A stretch of DNA of 64,000 nucleotides from Panicum virgatum (lineage: Eukaryota; Streptophyta; Magnoliopsida; Poales; Poaceae): NCBI RefSeq assembly GCF_016808335.1, contig NC_053149.1, positions 27,649,339 to 27,713,338 of the forward strand. The letters run 5' to 3'. Under the pieces are notes generated by a model. That model worked only from the letters and a program-made list of their open reading frames with translations. It did no database searches and had not been told where the DNA came from. Positions 1-10,733 of this stretch are shown here, one piece after another; within the stretch, counting starts at the first letter, position 1, and each line of letters begins with the position of its first letter. A program made the position numbers and the translations under genes.

Positions 1-1388
1 TTACTTGTGAATTTACAATTCTTAGGTTTTGCATTGAAACCCTAGATGCATGATCCTAGGAACCTATGTACTGAACACTAGACTTGAGTTCGAGTAATTG
101 CTATGCTTATAGGACTGGTAAAAGTCGAGTGATTGCCTGTCACTCGCGAGCTTAATAGGAATTGTTTGTTTACATTCTGCAATAACTATAAGGACGTTGG
201 ACGGGGTCGTGTTCGATATCACGACCTTGGGTGAGACACCGTCTGAGTTGATGAATTTTGCTAAGGTCGCGGTGTGTGGTAGCGGTGGTTAAGTGTTTGA
301 AAGTACTATCCACATGCCGTAAATATGGTACGCGGTAAGCCTAGTAGCTGATCGGACTGGGGAGTGGATATATCTTTCACTCTCTCTTAGAGATAGGTTT
401 TATTTATGTTTATGTTGCGCAACACCATGGGTGCAGGGAAGAAGTTGGTGCCCTGTAGTCGGGGAGAGAGACCCTATCCACAAGCCGGAATGAAAGGTCA
501 ACGGTTGTTTGGGAACGACCCGACGGTGTTCCAAACGTGTGTGTTAGGTCTGCCTGGCCAGGTCAACAAATTCGATTCGAATCGTCCGCTTCTCACGGTT
601 TGGGACTGCTTGATCCCTTTGCCACACAGAGTAATAAGAGTAACATTATTTGATCAATCTTGATGTTTGACTAAAGTTCTACCATGGTTGAGTAGAGTTA
701 GTTGCTTACATAGAATGGATAATCAACTAGAATATTGAAAGCTAAAATGTGAAAATAAGGATCTACTCTTTATTGCTTTTTAGCAAAAGAAAAACCAGAG
801 CCTACAAAAACTGGCATAGTCTAGCTAGGTGGACTAAGTATATCCGTTGACGGTTAAGTCTTGCTGAGTATTAGAATACTCAGCCTTGCTGTTGAAACCT
901 TTTTCAGGTATGAGTTTTAAGGACCAGATCGCTAGTCTGTCTTGGCCCTGCTCTTTGCCTCCTAGCTGGTCCGTAGAGTGGGATCCGTCTTCGACCAGCA
1001 ATGACCCTGACGAGTGATACCTTGCTTGGGCTAGCTTGGTGTCCTTTCGCGACGTGTTGTAGCCGTCGTGTTTTCTTTCCGCTGCTTTAAACTCTGAACT
1101 TTAAACTTATGTCTTGTTTAATGTTTTACTAAGTTTGGATCTGTATTAAGTACTTTGAACTTGATGTAATAAATACTATGCCTGTGTAGTAAAATATGTA
1201 TGGTTGTAATATCTCTGGACTCGCCTTCGTGCGGGGTATGCTTGTTCGAACCGAGAACCGGCGGTTGTATCGGAATGTTATCCCGACAGACCAAGAATTG
1301 TTCCGTTTGAAGTGCGTTTGAGTCGATGTTGCCTTTATGGTGATGGCCAGCGCACTAGAGCCAGGATAATTCAGGTGGTTCTGCCATA
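1..1388 (+). mobile_element. Right end of a long LTR (element A), cut by window edge
   Basis: The last ~190 bases (about 1196-1388) closely match the 3' half of the X LTRs (4018-4402 and 38296-38679), ending GGTTCTGCCATA where X ends GGTTCTGCCACA. Upstream of about 1196 the sequence is unlike X, so A is a separate family with a longer LTR. Its layout (a T-rich tract ending in CAG, then a short open exon-like block) resembles the Del/Tekay-type LTRs of family Y. The next bases, GTAGG, align with GTGGG in the 3' LTR of W, so A appears to sit inside the W LTR and GTAGG may be its target duplication. The left end lies outside the window, so a full 3' LTR and a solo LTR cannot be told apart. Confidence 0.7.
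910..1017 (+). other. 35-codon exon-like ORF in the A LTR
   Basis: An ATG lies directly after a good splice-acceptor context (CCTTTTTCAG then GTATGAG) and opens a 35-codon frame ending NDPDE and a TGA stop. The end is acidic, as is the exon embedded in the Y LTRs, and it holds the same relative place in U5. No second copy of this LTR is present, so coding conservation cannot be tested here. It may be chance. Confidence 0.3.
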
Positions 1389-2390
1389 GTAGGCCCCATG
1401 AACGTCCACACACAAGGTGTGGGCAACCACCGAGAGCAGGCTGGGCCTGGCCCGGCGTGCGAAATGCGGGGGACGTTTCCTTCCCCTCAAAGACACCCAC
1501 CTGGTAAAAAAGATCTTTACCAAGCGATTACGGAGCCATGCCGCCAGACTCTATACAGAGCCCTAGGGGGTGTGCGGCTTCCCTATAAGGGCATCATAAT
1601 TATGGGGATGCCATGCGCTCAGAAGATATGACGATAGGCGGTGGACAGCTTATCTCTGTGCTGCCCATCCTATCGACATGAAGATTGATGGTGGCTGGGA
1701 CCCAGCTCCATTTACTGCACCCCCGTCGTGGTAAAGGCCGGAGTCACACTGGGTGGAGCCCCGGGGTTGACCAGGGTCGCCGCGGACCAGGAGGGTCCAC
1801 CGGACAACCTTGGAGGCCGCCCCGAGGCCACACTCGTGACACCCCGGGCGTCCTAGGGACACCCTGGAGTGCTCGGATCGAGCAGAAGGTGCCGGAGCGC
1901 CTCTTGATGAAGGCCCACCGGCTAGTGTCTACGGCCAACCCGGGCTCTCCCAGGGCGACCCCGGATAGCTCTGACACCGGTGGGACCCCAGGTGGCTGCT
2001 ACAGCGGGCCTGACAAGACGCCTGCCTACCTGACAGGGGCAGGGCAGTCTGGAAGATGGTGCCCACCATGCAAAGGGTGCGTTCAGATTAGTTTGAGAGC
2101 AATAGAGAAGGCAGATGTAGCCTATAAATAGAAATATCCAAGGACATGTAAAGGGACCGATCCTTTCGTGACATAACTAGAACACAGGCACCGGGCTTGG
2201 ACTTTCCTACTCGGGATCATCAGGGAATGAACCACAACACACAGGACGTAGGGTGTTACGCCTCCAGGTGGCCTGAACCTGTCTAAATCCACCATCTCAA
2301 ACTCGCTTCCTTAGGGGAGTTTATACCCCTGGCCGAATCTCTAAATGGGGATTCCTAGTAATCCCTACTAGCGGTAATCGCACACCGTCA
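1389..2390 (+). repeat. W 5' LTR (left end lost to element A)
   Basis: From about 1391 it matches the 3' LTR (from 56307) through shared blocks such as AACGTCCACACACA, a TATA box and the terminal CACCGTCA at 2390. The first ~110 bases present in the 3' copy are displaced by A. The two copies have many substitutions and small indels, in line with an old element. Confidence 0.85.
2123..2129 (+). promoter_or_regulatory. TATA box of the W 5' LTR
   Basis: TATAAAT lies in CCTATAAATAG, about 260 bases before the LTR end. It is preserved at 57026-57032 in the 3' LTR, so this is the likely U3/R promoter of W. Confidence 0.6.
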
Positions 2391-2412
2391 GCTGCACGCC
2401 AGGTAGGGGGTA
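2391..2412 (+). other. W primer-binding site
   Basis: GCTGCACGCCAGGTAGGGGG directly follows the LTR terminal CA. This resembles the CGCCAGGTAGGGGG primer sites of grass Tat elements, usually attributed to tRNA-Arg. The tRNA match was not computed. Confidence 0.5.
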
Positions 2413-2459
2413 TAATGCGTAAGATTTCCTTTCTGCGAAGCTCCACCTCACAGGAAGCC

Positions 2460-3863
2460 ATGGCGAATCACTCTAACGGTGAGAGCGGCAACGAACGCGC
2501 GCATCCGCGCTGTGGGCTCTCCAGTGCCCCTCCTCGTCTGGGGGTTGGGAGCTCGTCGACCACGATCACGCCGTCCACCGGGCGGTATCACACGTTACTG
2601 CGCCGCCTTGGCTCGACACCCCAGGGGCCGAGTCCGGTGGGACGATGACGTCGACAAACGCCCGCGTGACCCATTTTCGTGTGGAAGCACGCGGCCGAGT
2701 GGTGCGGTAGGGTCGATCCTTGTCTCGAAGCCGCCTCAGCGGCGGAAGCATTCCCCCTGGGGAAGTGCTCATCACGGCATGTGCTTTGCTCTGCCACCCT
2801 CCACTGAGGGCAGGAGCCGGCACCCCTGAGGGGGAATGGCTGGACGAGTTGGCCAGCATGGTGCGGAAGGCCGCGCCAGGACCCAAGGCACAGAGTTCCA
2901 GTGCCACCCGTGGGGTACCGACGGTGCAGCCCCAGCAATCGACTACCTACACGGGGGGAACCCCTGACCTCCGCTCTCACCCACAGACAACCACGCATCA
3001 TCCGGCATGCCCACAGGCAACGGCACCACCTCCGACAATGACCCTGGCCCATATGGGGCCGGCTGCCGGGCTTTCATGGCGAACTTAAGGCAGGTCAGGT
3101 GGCCCACCAAGTTCCGACCGGACCTGCCCGAGAAGTACGACGGCACCATCGACCTAGAGGAATTCCTCTAGATCTACACCACCGCCAACCAGGCGGCCGG
3201 AGGAGGCCCCTAGGTCATGGCGAACTACTTCCACGTCGCCCTCCGGGGCATGGCCCGCTCGTGGCAGATGAACCTCCCATCGGGATCCGTCAGATCCTGG
3301 GGGAAGTTGTGTGAGCAGTTCATCACCAACTTCTCCTGGTCATTCAACCGACCCGGAACATGCGGCGATCTCCTCGCCATCCGACAACACAAGGGTGAGA
3401 TGCTGCGACAGTACACCCAGCGTTTCAGCCAAGTATGCAACACCATCCCCCGCATTTCGCTGACCGCCGTCATCATGGCGTTCAGCGAGGGTGTCACCAA
3501 CAAGCGGTTGGTGGGCAAGCTGGAGACCCACAATGTGGAAACTGTCTCCGAACTATTCGCTCTGGCAGACAAGTATGCTCGGGAGCCGAGGCGCATGCCA
3601 GGGTCGAACGCTGGAGTGCCCCTAAGGAATCTCCATCACACGATGACCCCAAATCTGGTGCCAAGGTGAACAAGTGGAAGGCTGCCACCGTCGTGGCCAC
3701 GGAGGGATGCCCAAGGCAGCCTCCTAGTGGAAACCCTGCGGGAGGCGAGCGGAAGCCTGCTCCACCCCGCCGGGATGGCGACAAATGGTGCGAGCTCCAC
3801 TCCACCGACCGGCATGACCTCCTTGAGTGTCGCCTCATAAAGGACATCGTGGCACGATGCTAG
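2460..3863 (+). pseudogene. gag: W gag, degraded
   Basis: The capsid-type core is readable in one frame from 3076 (MANLRQVRWPTKFRPDLPEK) to about 3600. It contains the retrotrans_gag pattern: a Trp in an ALRGMARSW segment, then FITNFSW, QRFSQV and a GVTNKR motif. Two TAG stops fall in the core, at 3169 and 3211, and at 3169 the family usually has Gln. Near 3600 the frame shifts, and the rest continues in another frame to 3863 with an HSTDRHDLLECRLIK segment. The N-terminal part (2460-3075) is weakly open and not confidently assignable. The gene cannot make a full Gag. Confidence 0.75.
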
Positions 3864-3915
3864 CGGGGCCGTGACGACCGTCGCTCTGATGACCACGATG
3901 GCCACGACCACCACC

Positions 3916-4017
3916 ATCTGCAACATCGGGGTCGAGAGGACCCTGGTGGATGGCGAAGCAGGCCTCAACCTGCTGTCGCCAGAAGTATTCCGCAGGATGT
4001 AGATCGGAGAGTGCAAG
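3916..4017 (+). pseudogene. W protease, N-terminal part (split by X)
   Basis: A frame reading VERTLVDGEAGLNLL fits the retropepsin loop of Tat proteases, which often vary from the DSGA/DTGA form. It carries a TAG at 3999-4001 after RRM and ends where X is inserted. The TSD GCAAG is at 4013-4017, and the gene resumes at 38685. Confidence 0.65.
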
Positions 4018-4402
4018 TGTGACACCCTAGGTGTCTGCACATTAGTGTTGCATACCTTTTATACATCATGTGCTTGATTTGCTTGAGAAAGGACATTTTT
4101 GTAATTATAAAAGGTTATATGTGTAATATTGATTTTATGCAAGGGTCTTTCTATAGTTTAATTTGAATTGAATGTGTGATTATAGCTTTTGTGGAGGGTG
4201 TTTTTGCAAAAAATGTTGTTGTAATACATCTGGACTCGCCTTCGTGCGGGGTATGCTTGTTCGATCCGAGAGCCGATGGTTGTATCGGGACGTTACCCGA
4301 CAGACCAAGAATTGTTCCGTTTGAAGTGCGTTTGAGCTGGTGTTGCCTTTATGGTGATGGCCTGCGCACTTGAGCCGTGATAATTTAGGTGGTTCTGCCA
4401 CA
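4018..4402 (+). repeat. X 5' LTR
   Basis: The 385-bp LTR has TGTGAC/CCACA ends and is nearly identical in length and sequence to 38296-38679. The TSD GCAAG precedes it. Differences such as GTAATACATCTGG versus GTAATACCTCTGG show that the copies have diverged since insertion. Confidence 0.95.
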
Positions 4403-4404
4403 GC

Positions 4405-4416
4405 TGGTATCAGAGC
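4405..4416 (+). other. X primer-binding site (tRNA-Met type)
   Basis: TGGTATCAGAGC lies two bases after the LTR end. It is the standard initiator tRNA-Met complement used by many plant gypsy and copia elements to prime minus-strand cDNA. Confidence 0.9.
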
Positions 4417-4688
4417 TACAAGTGTACACCAGAGGTGTTGAAACCTTAAAAATCATTTTCCGTATAAAATTGGAACAACAAGGTATTTCGAAAAATTACA
4501 TTGGATTCGTTAAGGGTTGTTCATAGAACGTAAAGTCCTAGGGAATTTATGGGGATTACTAGGTGGCTATCTATGTATGGTTTATGTTATCTGACTTCCA
4601 GCACTTTACATTTTGTTAAACCATACTCACAAGCAACTCTTAATTCCTGTAACGACGCACCTACGTTGAGGTAAGAAGGTAAGGATCC

Positions 4689-4939
4689 TCAATCAGCTGA
4701 GGGAGTCTGACCTTCCCGTTGGTGATGCAAGCCGAACGCTACCATCAAGCAGTGGCTTACTTGAGATGCTCCCAATATACCAACGATTAGTTGGCTATAT
4801 TGGAAGTAAAGTGTACTCAGTCAGCTGAGGAAGTCTGACCTTCCCGTCGGCGATGCAAACCAAATGCTGCGCTCAAGCAGTGGCCTACTTGAGCTGCTGC
4901 CAATATACCGACCTCGGTCGACTATATTGGGAGTAAAGG
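4689..4939 (+). repeat. Tandem 128-bp repeat with hairpins in the X leader
   Basis: Two copies (4689-4816 and 4817-4939) share CAGCTGAGG, AGTCTGACCTTCCCGT and AAGCAGTGGC. Each ends in a long hairpin: CCAATATA at 4772-4779 with TATATTGG at 4796-4803, and again at 4900-4907 with 4923-4930. The inner stems differ (CCAAC/GTTGG versus CGAC/GTCG) but still pair. The position between primer site and gag fits a packaging or dimerisation signal, which is inference. Confidence 0.7.
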
Positions 4940-5543
4940 AACTTGTGAATACGCCACCGAGTAGCGTATGTTAACATTGGCCATACGGCGGAAATTGTAT
5001 GGCTGCCGCTTCTATAGTGAGCGGTAATGTGTGGAACGCTTTCATGAGTGCTGGCATGAAAGGTTCAATGGATATATATATGTTCTGTCAATCTTCTGCA
5101 GGTACACTAACCGCGATTCGATAAGATAAGAACGGTTAGAATTTATCGACTAGCTATATAGGGAGAGCCGTATTTATGTATGCCACCGTGCTAACCACGT
5201 AAGCCCAACGATAGTTGGCAATTGTTTATCTTGTGAGGAATGATCAGGACGTGCATGCATATTTGGTTGATGTTTGAATTGATTCCTAGAAATTGGAGAA
5301 TGTTACATAAGTTTTCTTAAGGGATCTCTAGAGTTTGTTTTCATGACTATGTTTAGTGTGGTTAAACAAAAGGGTTGAATGAAAACTTGGTTTGAGAGAG
5401 AGAGTTTGAGTCATGTCTTTATCCCTAGTTCCATCTTGATGTCTTGATGATCTTTCGTTCCATAGAATCTCAAATGATGAACCAGTACCAATGATTTTGG
5501 GAGCAAGAAAATTTCATCTAATGGATGTCTTCCATAATTACAG
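4940..5543 (+). other. X untranslated leader
   Basis: AT-rich sequence between the hairpin repeat and the gag start. No ORF or further repeat was recognised. Confidence 0.6.
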
Positions 5544-6668
5544 ATGATTGGTCATACCCGTGGAACGCCTGATGGCTTCGGCCGTGAGACTGGCAGTGGA
5601 TCTCAGCAGCCACCGCCACCACCGCCGAATCTGGCCGAGTTAATGGCCATGCAAACTGAATTGTTTCGCCAGCTGGTCCAAGGGCAGTAGAATCAGCCAC
5701 ACCAGTGGCATGGAGGACGTGAGACACAACCAGCGGGCTACCAGGAATTCTTTGGTACCCAACCTCCACTTTTCAGCCGAGCTGATGACCCACTGGATGC
5801 CGATGCTTGGCTCCGTACTATCAATTCCAAGTTTGCTCTGCTAGCGGTACCTTGTGCTGATGCAAACAAGGCCCACTTTGCCGCCCAACAACTTCGTGGT
5901 CCTGCACGTATATGGTGGGATCATTATAGTGCGATGCAGCCTGCTGAACATGTCATCTCTTGGGAGGAATTCCGAAATGCTTTTAGGTCACATCATATTC
6001 CTGAGGGACTGATTGAAAGAAAGTTGAATGAGTTCTTGGCTCTAAATCAAGGAACACGCATTGTTCTTCAGTATGCACAGACCTTCAATCACCTGTGCTT
6101 GTATGCGGGCCATCATGCTGATACTGACGCCAAGAAACGTGATCGTTTTCATCGTGGCCTCACTACCAAGCTCATGGAACGCCTGAACCTTGTTCAGCCC
6201 AACACTTATAATGAGCTGGTCAACCTGGCCATTACTCAAGAGGACTGTATTGCTGCATATTGTGCCGAGAAGAAGCGAAAGGCACCAACAGAACCCTCGA
6301 GTGCTCAGCCACCGAGATATCGTCTGGTGCAGAACACTCCACCCAGACCTCCACAGAGAAATGCCCCAGTGGGCAGACTTGTTTTTAGGCCGCCTCAGCA
6401 ACAAGGAGGATTCAGACCTCCAGTACCTCAGCAGCAGCAGTTTAGCCCAAGGCCAAATGCCCCACAGTTCAATAGTGGGAATGGTAATAATCGATGCTTC
6501 AACTGCGGCAGTACTTCTCACTATGCCAAGAATTGTCTGCAGCCTAGAAAGAATTATCCAGGGCAGAACTCCAACCAGAACAACAATAAGGGCAAGGGCA
6601 AAAGGCAAATGGTGCAAGTCCGACAGGGACAAGTTAACTTTACTACTCTTGCAGAGATTCCCGAAGGA
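5544..6668 (+). pseudogene. gag: X gag (one in-frame stop; cut from pol by Y1)
   Basis: The frame starts at ATG 5544 (MIGHTRGTPDGFGRE) and runs to the Y1 insertion. It has a poly-Pro stretch, a capsid core with the ADDPLDADAWLRTI motif near residue 85 and RIWWDHY, a Gln/Pro-rich linker and one CCHC zinc knuckle (CFNCGSTSHYAKNC, about 6494-6535). A TAG at 5688-5690 after LVQGQ breaks the start. Gag would form the virus-like particle and bind RNA. The frame reaches the Y1 border at codon GGA and resumes in phase at 19563, so gag and protease were one ORF before Y1 landed. Confidence 0.88.
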
Positions 6669-6856
6669 TGTAACACCCTAATTTAAATTTTAGTATTTAA
6701 TAATAAATTTAATTGGCTTTAATTAAATTTCTAAGGTTTATTGTGTTTAGACTTTCATTTAATCTAATTTTGATCCTTAAGTAATTAAAGTTTATCATAG
6801 GATTAAGATATTTGTGCATTCATGCTGGAGCATATCTTTTATTTGATTGAGTGTGG

Positions 6857-6886
6857 TTTGAATTCAAATCCAAATTTGAATTCAAA
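6857..6886 (+). promoter_or_regulatory. Paired TTTGAATTCAAA palindromes in Y LTR U3
   Basis: Two perfect 12-bp palindromes (6857-6868 and 6875-6886) lie 6 bases apart, about 190 bases into the LTR. They recur at the same place in the 3' LTR (about 16174-16203) and in altered form in Y2 and Y4. They could bind a dimeric factor or fold into a hairpin; no function is shown. Confidence 0.4.
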
Positions 6887-9422
6887 TGGTTTGAGTTTGG
6901 TTTGAAATAGGAATAGAATAGGAAAAGAGGAAAGAAAACCAGAAACCAAACCAACCCATAGCAGCCCAACCCAGCTTGAGGCCCAGCCCGTCACCTCCAT
7001 TTCTTTTTCCTCCGCGGCCCAGTTTTCCGGCCCGGTCCGCGACCTCCCTCCCTCCCGCTCTGGCCCAAGCCGCACGGGCCTGCTCCCGCGCGCGACCCAG
7101 CACCCTCGCACGCCGCAGCCTAGCGCCCCGCTGCACGCGCTCCTCTTCCCCTCGGCCCGTTCCCTCCGCCCGCACGCACCGCAGCAGCATGCCCAGCGGC
7201 CCACGCGCCAGCGTCCCACGCCCTTTCCCTGACCGGCAGACCCCACATGTCAGCGCCGCTCCTCCCGCAGCCGCGCCCGCTTCCCTTTCTCTGCCAAGTT
7301 GGCTCCACCCGCCAGGCCGTCGCCTCGCCCACGCAGCGCGTCCCTCTCTGCTCGCCCGGGCCCGCGTGTCGGATCCACCCCTTTCCTTCCTTCTCGTGCG
7401 CGTCCGCCCAAGCTCACCGCCGCGAATCTCGCCACTGTAACACCCTAATTTAAATTTCAGCATTTTATAATAAATATAATTGGCTTTATTTAATTTTCTA
7501 AGGTTTATTGTGTTAGACTGGCATTTAATCTAAAATTTTGTTCCTTAAGTAATGAAAATTTTATCATAGGTTTAAATCTTGATGTTGCATTCATGCTGGA
7601 GCATCTCTTTTATTTGTTTGAGTGTTAGTGTTGAATTCAAAATTGAATTTGAATTTGAATTCGAATAGTATTAGTTTGGTTTGAATTAGGAAAAAAGGAA
7701 TAGAGGAAGAAACCAAACCCAAACCCAGGAAAACCCAACACAACCCAGTCCGGCCCATCACCCCCTTCCCTTTTTCCCGAGCCCAGCCCAAGGCAACCCA
7801 AACCTCTCCTTCCGCTCAGCCCAACCAGTCCCCGCGGCCCACGCTCGCGCCAGCGCTTCCCGCTCCCGTGTCACCAGGCCCAGCGAGCCAGCACCGCTTC
7901 CTCCCTGACGGCCCGGCCCCGCACGCCAGCGTCTCAGCCCGCTCAGCGCTCGCTCGCGCGTTCCCCGCCGCCACATCCCGCTGACAACCGGCCCCGCGAC
8001 CCAGCCGGCCCACCTGGCAGCCCGGCACCCGCAACTCGCGCTCGCCCGCCCGCGCCCCACTCCTCTCCCTTTGCACCCGGGCCCACCTGTCGGCGCTGCT
8101 CACCCGCACCGCGCTCGCCTACTCCGCCACTGACCGAGCGGCCCCACCCGTCAGCTCCACCTTCCTCGCCGCGCAACGGCCGCGCCGCGTCCCCGTGATC
8201 TCCGGCGACCTTCCTATTCGGGCGCGCCCCCCCAAGATCCCCAGCGCCCCTTATTAAACCAGCCCGCGGACCCCCTGCACATCATTCCACCCCACCGCCG
8301 CCCCAAAACCCTAGCTGTGCCGCCCGTGTTCCCGGAGCCGGAGCAGAGAACCTGCGCCGCTGTGGACACGCTCTTCCGCCACCGCTCCGCCTCCGCAAGT
8401 CAACGCCACGACTTCGCCTTGGAGTCAGGAGCGCCGTCGACTTCTCCTTCCTCGACTTCGACCCCAGCAGCGCCCTCCTCCGCGAACGCCGGTCCACGCC
8501 GCGCCGCCGTACCTCACCCCCAACCCCGCTGCGCTTCATCTCCGCCCGATTCGGGCCACGGTGAGGACTGTCTCCACCTCCTCTCTCTTTTGCGTTAGAT
8601 ACTAGAGCCTGTAGGCCACCCCGAGGACCCTGCGCGCCGCGCCCCGGCGAGGTTCGCCGCCTGCGCCGCCGCACCCATGTCCCGAGCCCCAAATCCTCTT
8701 ATCTGAGCACACCCGCGGATTACCCATGCCGCAATAGAGCTCCACGGCCAAACCCCATCCCAAATAGCCCCCGGAATGCCGGATTGGGCATCTCCGACGA
8801 GCCCGCCGCCGCGGGAGCCCTGTTCCCGGCGATCCCCGCCGCCGCCGTAGGCCACGATGGCTCCCCGCCGTCAGATCCAAAGCAAATGCCCAGGATTAGA
8901 TCCCACGTACCCCTTCGCCCGGGACCGACGGATCGAGATCCAACGGCCTGGATCCAAGGAACCGGTTCGGCCTTTCTTTTTTCTAAAGAGACCCTCGGTT
9001 TTGTTAGAATCAACCCGCAGTTAGATCTTATTCAAAAATAATTACGCAGAGGTCCTGTTTTTAGCGTTTGACCCCCTGAGCTTCTTTAAAATTGAAACCG
9101 CCGTCCAGCACCTGGTCTTTTGCACGCTAGCCCTTAGATTTAATGGTTAATTATGTTTAGGCCCTCGGTTTTATCAGAAAAGTCCCTGGAACCATGTTTT
9201 TATTACAAATAAGCCCCTAGAACTTGTTTTTGGCCTAGAATACTCGTTTTAGCTCCGTTTTAAGCGTTCTTTATGTCCACGCGATCGTTGTAGTGCGTAG
9301 AATAGTTTTAGACTAGTTTAGTGTGCTGTTTTTATGTATTGATGTACTATTTCTTAGTTTTTGTTAGTGTTTGCTTGTATGCTTATTATTGTGCATTGTT
9401 TTGGCCATGTGTTCGTGAGTAG

Positions 9423-10617
9423 ACGCCGAGCTACCGGAGGAGCCCCAGTACCAGTACCCGGAGCAGCCGTCTTCTGACCAGTTTGAGCAGCAGCAGGAGC
9501 AGTACGAGGAAGGCAAGTATAACATGAACAACCTATCACTTTTAAATACCTTTTCATACTGCATTTTAATACTGAATGCCTATAAGGACTTTCCTAGCCA
9601 CTTTATATCCTTTATATATACCTTTGGGTTGCATTTTGGTTAGTTGTGCTAGGCTGCTGGGCTATAACACACTCTGGTCCTTTTTAATTAATTTGATTAA
9701 TGGTTTACTTGAACTTAATTCTGAGAGTGGCCCTCTGTGTGGATGAGTGGCTCACGTCTCGTTAAAAGATGGTTTTTGTAGAAACATGGTTTAGGGGGCC
9801 AGCACGGTGCTTAGTGCTTGGTTGGCCACTCTCCATAAGGACCGGTTCATAGAGCGACAACCTGGGACAACAGCGCTACCACAAGGCTAGAATGGGATAG
9901 ACTTGGCTTACTAATTAGGTCTTTTTGGTTTGGAGTAACTTACCTGCGGGGCAAGAGTAGTAAGCTTCAATGGTCCCAGCTCCTCCGGCTGTTCTGTGCT
10001 TGGTTTGCGTACCTGTGCTTGTACCCCCGTGAGGTGGGCCCCATCGTCGCTGACCTAACTCTCGCGGTTACGCCTTACCAACGAGATTCTTTGTAACGGC
10101 CTCGTAGTGAGTCGCTAGTCATCTCACCTAAGGAAGTGTGATGAACCTCTAGCGTAGCTCACGACTTGTGGGTAAAGATGTGCAACATCTGCAGAGTGTA
10201 AAACTGGTATACTAGCCGTGCTCACGGTTATGAGCGGCCTAGATCCTCCTTTTGATTAGTGGGGTTAGCTCCTTCCGACGAGGGGGTGCCTCTCGGGGTT
10301 ACCTTGGTGGCTTGGTTTCGGTTTGGTTCTCAGTAGTTTCTGAATTAATTCTGACTAATTACTATGTAACTGGGTTAATGGTAATTCATCAACTCGTAGT
10401 AAATAGCTTTAATAAAATCTTGCCAACACTTAAAAGCTAATGCAGTTGAGTCAGCCAACCTTAGAGCCTCATAGTTTGTGTTATACTTGTTGAGTACAAG
10501 TTGTGTACTCACTCTTGCCTCTTCTCTACTTTTTCCTCTTGGCTACGCTACTGCTGCTCAGTTCCTGCCGACACGAGGGAGTTCGCTCAGCGCTACCAGG
10601 ACTACGAGGACTTCTAG
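9423..10617 (+). CDS. LTR-embedded two-exon acidic Tyr/Gln-rich ORF (Y2 copy)
   Basis: Exon a (9423-9512) reads from DAELPEEPQYQYPEQPSSD to EQYEE with no stop. It ends AAG before GCAAGT, the strong consensus of GC-AG introns. Exon b (10562-10617) follows a CTGCTGCTCAG acceptor and reads VPADTREFAQRYQDYEDF and TAG. The 1049-nt intron joins them in frame across a split Val codon. The peptide is acidic, with no membrane segment and no family I recognise. The upstream end of exon a is uncertain: GTGAGTAG is used as a weak acceptor, and GTGAGT there could instead be a donor. No start codon was located. The same exons occur in all six Y LTRs. Confidence 0.5.
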
Positions 10618-10727
10618 GTGTTCATCTCCCAGTCGACGTCCCTGTGGCGCCCTGCTCAGCTTCAGAGAGTTCTTATATCGTATTTGTACTTCGCTTCCGC
10701 TGTATCAGACATTTTTGTCATTAATGT

Positions 10728-10733
10728 AATAAA
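10728..10733 (+). terminator. Polyadenylation signal of the Y2 LTR
   Basis: AATAAA lies in GTAATAAATAAC, about 110 bases after the exon b stop and 140 bases before the LTR end. The same signal is at 13541, 19411 and 32068, and on the minus strand at 22769-22774 and 34753-34758. Confidence 0.6.

Noticed and set aside
1..1388. Treating 1-1388 as part of X
   Set aside because: Only the last ~190 bases match the X LTR. The rest differs, and X has both its LTRs and TSD elsewhere.
6042..6632. 196-codon minus-strand ORF
   Set aside because: It is a mirror of the X gag frame, which has clear capsid and zinc-knuckle motifs on the plus strand.
6882..7463. Long GC-rich ORFs on the minus strand of the Y LTR leaders (also 16156-16714, 7758-8176)
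   Set aside because: They lie in the GC-rich promoter and leader of LTRs, where stop codons are rare. They are low-complexity Arg/Gly/Ala, with no domain or start context.
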